From assembly GCA_002633005.1 (NCBI GenBank), contig NMRA01000146.1, positions 369,981 to 433,980 of the forward strand: a stretch of 64,000 bases of DNA, given 5' to 3'. Numbering within the stretch: the stretch's first letter is position 1; each line of letters opens with the position of its first letter. The notes beneath the pieces were generated by a model. That model did no database searches, was not told where the DNA came from, and saw nothing but the letters and a program-made list of their open reading frames with translations. Position numbers and translations under genes: made by a program. Below are positions 57,450 through 64,000 of this stretch, one piece after another. This stretch comes from Phoronis australis (lineage: Eukaryota > Phoronida > Phoronidae).

Positions 57450-58740
57450 AGCTCAGCGTTTAGCCTATTTTTGTGTCATACCAGTCAAAGATATGTGATA
57501 TATGAAGTCGAGACCTATACTTCTGATTACTTCATGTCTGTCATGAATGAGTCATTAATAAAATTGTCTCTCGTGAATTATTTTCTATTGACTGTGAATG
57601 TGTACCTTTTTATACCACTGATGATCACACTGACAGAAATATTCAGCGTTAGGGGGCCCGGTGTGTGGGGGAACACCAGATATCTGGCGACTGGTGGCGA
57701 CTAAAATGTGTAGCAACCAGCAGAGACGTTACAATATGAGCCCAAAGTTACAATGACTATTGACAAGTTGAAAGATTTTTTTGCACTGAACACTAGGGGG
57801 CCATATCCACCTTGGGTGCCTTCCTTTGCCTGTGGCACGAACAAGGCAGATAGATAACAAGGCAGGGGTGAGTTCAGTAACACTAGAACCTCTCTAAAAT
57901 TTATCCAAAACCACGTGTTCTCATTTAAAATGCAGGGCAATATCTCGCGAGTCTTGAATTACATGTATAGCAAGGTCCTCGTGTTACTGCTCTTATTCTA
58001 GATGCGTCTTCAGTCTCTACGTAAACAAAAGCATCGCCATCTATCATTTAGAACCACGCATGCCAGTTGATTTACGTTACATATTTTTTGTAATAAGCAA
58101 TAATCATCAATGCCGTTTTCAGAGAATGGTAATTAATAATACTGTCTGCCTTTTCTCCAAAATACAAGGTTTTTATGTCGTGTTTCGCAAGCTAATTATA
58201 TGTTCCAAGAGCCCCCTATCGGCAGCAGAGGCAACTGAGAACATGCAAAAGCACGAAGTGCAGTTCGTGTAATGCTTCGTACGCAAAGACTACATTAGAG
58301 GAAAGATTTTTTGTTTTAGATTGTGAACAGGTTAGGAATGACTAAACAAATTATTATCAAGTCAATTTCAGGAAAGGTGTGTTATGGCTGCTACAGAGTG
58401 CCAAATTTGGCCAAAAATGGCTTCAGTGAAACCCTGAAAAATAGTCGTTTTTGCCTCACAAATTCAAAACGTACAAATTTAAAAATGGATTTTGAAAGTT
58501 ACGCCATTAAATTATTCAGCCACTGCGCTTTCAATTCGTATTTTTCATTTGTTTTGACCTTACCACACATGTTAGTAAAATGCATTCAAACATGCCTACT
58601 TCGACGCCCAATTTTTTTGCAAAAGGGAGGTACAGGTCATAAAAAGAAAAATAATGAATGAAAATTCTTAAGAAGTGAAGTTTTTCTAAGAGTCAACAAA
58701 CCAAACTCATGTGCTAAGTTTCACAAAAATCGGTGATTTT
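57450..58740. other. Gene A intron, no feature seen
   Basis: Frames here show no domain. Nothing repeated was recognised apart from the R1 end that follows. Confidence 0.4.
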
Positions 58741-58744
58741 ACAG

Positions 58745-58790
58745 ACAAAATGTTGGGCCCCCCTTGTGATATCCTAGATAAGCCTCAGTT
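58745..58790 (-). mobile_element. R1 end fragment
   Basis: GGCCCCCCTTGTGATATCC followed by TAGATAAGCC matches the outer end of R1 as at 55090-55117. The rest of the element is absent or too worn to see. Confidence 0.55.
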
Positions 58791-58989
58791 TGAAAGTCAA
58801 TTGTGGTCCCGTTGTCTAATCTGTGTAATCGAAATGGAACGCGAAAATACTTTTTGTATTTTTCGATCCGTTATAATATTCTTTTGCGCAAGCTCCACAT
58901 TAGTGTTTATTATTCTGTACTCGATTACATTATGATTTTGCCGATGAGTCTCTAATTCAAGTTGGTGTGTGACGACACCAGCATTCAAA

Positions 58990-59280
58990 CTCTAACTTGA
59001 GTTCGACACTGAACTCGAAATCTCCAGTCTTCAGCTCGTATCAAGTGCCCCCGTTCTTCAAAATACATGTATAAATACCTATTATATAAAATGCATCGTT
59101 TGCACAAACTCAGTCTCCCCCGTTCCACTACAGACCTTCGTTGTGCCCATTTCGGCACCTTGGTCCTAGGTATTGCACCGGCTCCCTGTTTGGATTCGAG
59201 GTGTTCTATTTTTTCTCGCGGACCGTTTTTTCGCAGACGCGGAGGTAGGATGGCCAGTTTCGTATTGGCTCAGTAGGCTC
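58990..59280. other. Gene A intron, no feature seen
   Basis: No supported feature. Confidence 0.4.
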
Positions 59281-59289
59281 AAAGGCCTG

Positions 59290-60000
59290 GCTGACGTCAC
59301 TTCGTCGACTTAATTTCACTCCCTCTGGCTTCTGTCGCGTATATAATTCATCGGGTCTGTCGCCGCCAAATTTAATGATGCCTCATTAAAAAAAATTTTA
59401 CTCTTCCTTGAGTAAACTACATTATTCACCCGGGTGTTGGAAAACTGGCCTTCTTCAGTCATTCTGCTCCTAAAATTGCGATGCGCTCTTTGGGCGCCAT
59501 TGCATCACCGATCGAGCAAAATTCCATGTTCTTCAATCAACTGTGGAGGTTGCGTAAATGTAATAACAATCGGAAGTGGTTTCATTTCGTTTCAAGTTTT
59601 TACTATTTTAATACCAAAAATAAAACAATTTCAGAAAATACTCTCGAGAGATATCTCAAAGTTTTGGGAAATGGCGCGTACGCGCGCGTGTCACGAGATT
59701 GCACTGTTTTCAAAACGACGGCAGATAGGATTTTCCTTTGTTACAAAAGGCGGAGAATTACGAAACATAAAGTTTATTAGATTTTGTTTACTTCTATAAA
59801 CGGCTGTAACGGGCACTGTGAATGTCGATTCATTCCCAGATTCTGCATGCACCCTTGCAGGTTCTTAGCTATAAGTTTCACGACGAGAGAACGAGGTAAG
59901 GACCCGGGTTGTGTGAAACGTCGGTGTCTAACGGAGCTCTACACTCGGCTACCTAGCTGACTGTATGTTGACGACAGTCTTCATACATCTAGCTGGCTTT
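59290..60000 (+). mobile_element. R2 family copy
   Basis: Matches the split copy at 14990-15316/18806-19240 without the retrotransposon: TGAGTAAACTACATTATTCA, TTCTTCAATCAACTGT, ATGGCGCGTACGCGCGCGTG, TTTGTTACAAAAGGCGGAG, TAACGGGCACTGTGAATG, and an end GTCTTCATACATCTAGCTGG. It supports the view that the BEL/Pao element is a later insertion in the other copy. Confidence 0.65.
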
Positions 60001-60052
60001 CTACCTCAGTAGGTACATGTAGATTCATGATGCAACGTTTGTAAATGCATCC

Positions 60053-60212
60053 AGGGGAGGATCCAGGATCTTGAGTTTGGGGGCACGGCAAATAGAGTAT
60101 TAGCCAGAATTTTGCCCTTCAGACATTCGCACTCCAGAACTGCCAAGTGGAAGCTGCGAGAATCTTATGGGGGGCCATGGACCTCCTTGGACCCCCTCTA
60201 AATGCGCCACTG
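60053..60212. mobile_element. Short element with R1-like ends
   Basis: The left end AGGGGAGGATCCAGGATC and the right end ACCCCCTCTAAATGCGCCAC are loosely inverted and similar to R1 termini. About 160 bp, non-coding. Confidence 0.45.
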
Positions 60213-61015
60213 ACTTCTATTTACTTTGTGCACTATACAATATTTTAAATGCTTTCTTAGTTTTCACTTTAAACTGAAGAATATCTGATTACCGTACTTT
60301 GCGTTACGGCAGGGTCAAATGTTCTGGACAGAAATTTGTACTGCCTAGGGTAAGAATCCCACAGCCGCACACCTTAATTGCCTACTAAAATGTGACAGGT
60401 GATAGAAATTCTGCTTGAAACTTTGAACACGGTCCATGTATCTTGCGATGAACACTTGATCGGTTCACTCTTAGGTGTACATGTAGCTATTTCCCCTCGG
60501 CGTTTACCACTAGCTGCTTCCCGTGCAAAAGCATGGGTAACGCCTAGTATAAATTAATTAGCGTTAATCATACTGTATTCAAGCACGGGATAGTAGGCAT
60601 TAACGCGGATTTCACTCAAAAGTACTACGGAAATTGTGAAAAACTTGGAGTTCACTTTTGAGCACATAGATTAGATTCCAGACTTTTCAGTACATAGATT
60701 AGATTTCAGACCCTGAGGTAGGGAAAACTGGAAGTCCTAATGACCAACATGGTCAAGTGGGCTTCAAGAGATCTCTCTCAAGCACTAACGAACTGCAACT
60801 ACCAAGCCAGTAGAGTACTTTTCTATCTCATGTGAAAATACTGTTAAGTTGTCAGAGAATGAGTAATCGGAGACATGGGAACATCTGCTACCCAGTTTCA
60901 CATTTCATATTTTTCTCTCTGCGGAGTTTGTCATGTACAGTATATACGTCAGGTTAAAGAGTTTCAAACCAACATTTTGGACTTGGTATCTACAATTTAG
61001 ACCACGATGAAATTC
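60213..61015. other. Gene A intron, no feature seen
   Basis: No exon or element border was recognised. Confidence 0.4.
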
Positions 61016-61171
61016 TGGGCCCAGTTGCATAAAATTTATAGGCTGCATAGCAAAAATGACGTCGCATTAACACGTGTCACGTTGTTATTGTTGAACACTG
61101 CACCTGACGTCATGCAACAATCAAACTTATCCAGCGGATAACTTTTGAAGCTTTATGCAGGCAACCCAGCC
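61016..61171. mobile_element. Short MITE with TTGCATAAA termini
   Basis: GGGCCCAGTTGCATAAAA at the left and TTTATGCAGGCAACCCAGCC at the right are imperfect inverted ends. Inside are ATGACGTCGC and TGACGTCATGCAACAATC. About 155 bp, non-coding. Confidence 0.55.
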
Positions 61172-61385
61172 CTGGTGTATGCTGTTGCAGTAACTTAACA
61201 AGCGGCAGTTTAGGCGATTGTCACCGAATAATAAATTTGGTGACCTTCACAATTTTACACATTTACAGTAGTCAAAGACTAAAAAGCCATAATTAATACG
61301 TTAACGATCATAAATTAAAACTATATGGAAGACCTTTGACAAGCCATGAGTAAATGGTGTAGAAACTTTCACTGTAAGCAATTAC

Positions 61386-61709
61386 CCACAACTTTTAGAG
61401 TCGCCGAAACCGAGGCCGTGAAGGAAGGCTCTCGACTGTTCACCGCAGAACACGTGAACACTTCGTCAGCATGGTTCATATACCTCGTGAATGACAACAC
61501 CTTTTGTATATATGTCCCTCCGACTCGTCGTATGATGACCGTTGGTGTTGTTGAGTTAGCAAAATTGGACGAAAAATTTGCCCGTCCTCCTGGGTTTATT
61601 TTTCCCAGGCAGCGAATGGTTGCCTCGGTACCGTTGTTAACGATCACCTTGCCGTTAACAACACGTGAAACGGGGTCGTCGCTTTGAATGGACATGTCGT
61701 ATGGTCCAG
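61386..61709 (-). CDS. Gene A: Ig-domain exon 2
   Basis: A 324-nt exon, phase 1-1, after TTTTTCTGTAG and before GTAATT. It encodes one Ig-like domain starting AGPYDMSIQSDD, with cysteines in ATIRCLGKI and VFTCSAVNSR and N-x-S/T sites (NGT, NFS, NST). There is no tryptophan at the usual core place, but the C-terminal strand ASVSATLKVV is typical. Spliced downstream it gives LKVV followed by the TSP1 repeat. Its opening residues (after A/S, GP) match those of the Ig exons in gene C, so the two genes are probably related. Confidence 0.85.
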
Positions 61710-61905
61710 CTACAGAAAAAAGGAGTATTGGTTGTGGCATTGCCGTGGTACAAGCTTAAGTCACACATACCATAGTTGCAAATTTTCTTGGAAATGATTA
61801 AATAGAGAATAGAAACTATAAATAGTTGTATTGATACAAGGATCATGAAATTAATAGTAGCAAAACACACTGCATCCCCTAGTCAGAAAAACTGCAGGGG
61901 TCGGT

Positions 61906-62065
61906 TGTACAAACGTAATGCGTTATATACAATGTAACAACAAGAACGTCCAATCATTAGGCGTTGAGTTGCCATTGTTGAACCTAGTATTTCAGTGACG
62001 TCATACAACGATCAAAACGTGTCCATCTGATAACTGAGTAAATTGAAAAGGTTATGTAATCCAAC
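61906..62065. mobile_element. Related MITE copy, eroded
   Basis: GGTTGTACAAACGTAATGCG at the left and GGTTATGTAATCCAACC at the right, with TGACGTCATACAACGATC inside, match the short MITE at 61016-61171 in layout and core. Confidence 0.5.
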
Positions 62066-62069
62066 CTTG

Positions 62070-63645
62070 AAAATTAACTATAAAATAGACATTCAAATCA
62101 GTCGAATACAAATCCTTGAGTGTGCATTACGGGAAAACTTTCAGCGATAGAGAAAAACAGGACCCGTGAGATATTTTACTAGTCGAAGTATTAATGTAAA
62201 CTGAATGAAAATTAATAACAATTCTTGTTATTTGAAACCTAAAAGAACAACGATCTCAAGGGAAGGCCATGGATTATGACAAGCTCAATAACTGTCCGTG
62301 CATGGTTCGAATTACCCCGTGAGTGGCGCACTATACTCCAATCACTGAACTCAACCAAAATGCAAACGACGCGTCTTGAAATGTGGTAGTCATCCAGAAA
62401 ACAGGAGGTGAAGGATTTTCGTTGTTGGACGTTACAAAAACAGCTTGTTATGTCGTTTTAATGTTTCAACACGCACAGATATTTAAGTTCGTGATCGTTA
62501 AAAACAGAACTCTGCTGACTAAAGTAATGTGTGACATAAGGTAAAAAATCAAAGGCCACCTAACGATTTTCATTAGGAGCGATGGCCTTTCCTCTCTGAA
62601 GGAATAGCGAAGAAAATTACTGACGACTCACAACTAAAAAGAACAATACATGATGTATCAAGAAATGAAACAGATGACTGTCAGGTCATGAATAGACCAC
62701 ATGACGGAACTTGAAATGGTGAGAACACCAGTGACACCTTTGGGAAGAAAGAAGTTTTGCCTCGTGTCTGAAAGTAATTGTTTACAGACACGTTGCGGGT
62801 GTGAATCCAGCACTCGCAAAGCTAAGAACATTCGAGAATGAAAAAGGGGAGCAACGCAACTTAAAACGCGAGAAAGAGGTCCAACATGGTTTACAGGACC
62901 TCCAAATTTGCCCACAGGCTTGAGGACGGGTGGTCCAATTTACCAACACGCATGTTTTTCTGAAATGATCTCTGCATCTGTGGTCTATACCAAACACACC
63001 AAAGAACACTGACACTGCTTTACTTAGGTCGAGATGGAAACACGTGCTCGGATGTCGTCACACTCGAAAACGTCCTAACGGTGTTGTTTTCGGAGAAGTC
63101 TAAAATGGGCAGGACAAGAGGGCTATGTCGCGTAGGAAACCACAATATGCCAGAGTGTCAGAAAGTGCCATGGTACATGTTGATGGTGTAGCGATACTGT
63201 TGGATAGCAGTGAGCAAAAACGCGAACGTGTTTCCAGCACGACTGCAGACAGTGAGTCAATTCTCCATGCTGACATGGTGCCACAATAGTCGCTGATTGT
63301 GATTTGGGCTACGTATACCCGTCTTTTTAAACATTTTACTCAAGCACAGAATTACACGACGTGTGTTCTAAGTAAACCTGGGACTTAAACAACACTTAAT
63401 CAACTAGATTAGGCTCTACATATAACTCTCGTTGAGTGACAGGATTTCAGGCCATGTTTCGAAGTCAACCGGTTGAAGACGGGTGGTGTCACGATTGGCT
63501 ACACTTGGAACATACCTGACCTATCATAGCCGTAGGCTATAGCGGTAATGTGGCATGAATGTTATCGAGGACAACGGTAGAAAGCATCATGATAACTCAA
63601 TAGCGCATCTTTGCATTTAGTAAGCAAACGTATAGTGTATAACAT
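62070..63645. other. Gene A intron, no feature seen
   Basis: Intron between Ig exons 1 and 2. Frames at 62658-63015 (minus) have no domain. Nothing else was supported. Confidence 0.45.
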
Positions 63646-63649
63646 TTAC

Positions 63650-63997
63650 CAGTGACATCCAATGTTCTTGATTTGGACGCTTTGATATCAGGTGCACGTG
63701 AATTGGTAGCAACACACTCTATGGTGCCAGCGTGATATTCATAAGTAATAAGTGCTGACGACGTTGCTTCGTTCATGTTGTCGAAGGCACGGAGGTCACG
63801 TGTTTGCAGATGATTCACTGCACTGTCCACCGTAACAAGCCTTATGTCAATGTCTGAGCCGATGTTGGCGACCCCTGACGTGCATGTCACTTTTAGCGTT
63901 GTGCCGTTGGTAACTACCACATCCTCATCCTCGCTGACTTCAGAGTATTGTCCGCGTAGTAATAAGTCAACCGTGTGAGGTCCTTTAGGCGGACCCG
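63650..63997 (-). CDS. Gene A: Ig-domain exon 1 (at right window edge)
   Basis: A 348-nt exon read from the very edge: TAG at 64000-63998 is the acceptor and GTAAAT the donor, phase 1-1. The product starts AGPPKGPHTVDLLLRG, has an acidic YSEVSEDEDVV, cysteines in LKVTCTSG and TIECVATNS, and the strand SRTLDVT at the end. It is an Ig-like domain without the core tryptophan, as in exon 2. It joins in frame to exon 2 (VT then AGPYDM). Upstream exons, including the signal peptide and perhaps more Ig domains, are outside the window. Confidence 0.85.
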
Positions 63998-64000
63998 CTA

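Noticed and set aside
58323-58661. 112-residue plus frame
   Set aside because: No domain, AT-rich, no splice partners, adjacent to an R1 end.
1-64000. CRISPR arrays, operons or bacterial defence systems
   Set aside because: The window is clearly eukaryotic; no direct-repeat/spacer array or bacterial gene layout is present.

Overview
The window is eukaryotic nuclear DNA from a marine invertebrate, most likely a deuterostome such as an amphioxus or hemichordate (inferred, species not determined). The grounds are single-domain exons with GT/AG borders, long introns, immunoglobulin (Ig), CCP/sushi and TSP1 domains, a BEL/Pao retrotransposon, many non-autonomous transposons, and frequent TACATGTA-type motifs. 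Most of the 64 kb is intron, intergenic DNA or repeats; coding exons fill only a few kb. Single N characters at 33753, 47024 and 54169 mark assembly joins or uncalled bases.

Three host genes can be supported. Gene C (minus strand, left) has four Ig exons at 14922-14575, 11741-11406, 7329-6994 and 1641-1321, all phase 1-1, and its 3' end lies off the left edge. Gene B (plus strand, 29084-31796) encodes two CCP/sushi domains, a 45-nt partial sushi exon and a transmembrane exon. Gene A (minus strand, right) has two Ig exons (63997-63650, 61709-61386), one TSP1 exon (53961-53773) and a large terminal exon (53162-51898) with a transmembrane helix and a cytoplasmic tail of about 380 residues. All junctions of gene A are phase 1 and splice to one open frame of 708 codons including the stop. 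Its ectodomain recalls UNC5 receptors, but the tail resembles the microtubule-binding stalk of dynein heavy chain, an architecture I do not know.

The rest is a dense mobile-element landscape. Region 1-1765 and region 10230-11855 are diverged copies of one segment carrying an Ig exon. A possible THAP-containing DNA transposon lies at 3060-4730. A family called here R1 (about 970 bp, GGCGGATYTAGG ends, internal tRNA-like segment) is present complete at 8608-9578 and inverted at 54147-55117, with partial copies elsewhere. A second family, R2, fills 14990-21350 and 59290-60000; one copy is split by a BEL/Pao element (15322-18800) flanked by TTATA duplications. Two long near-palindromes lie at 26318-26552 and 38054-38230. 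Broken copies of two multicopy invertebrate protein families of unknown function lie at 24183-24618, 36242-37100 and 56440-57400.

Region 31903-33752 and region 33754-35571 are nearly identical and meet exactly at an N, which looks like two unmerged contig ends or haplotypes rather than a real tandem duplication.
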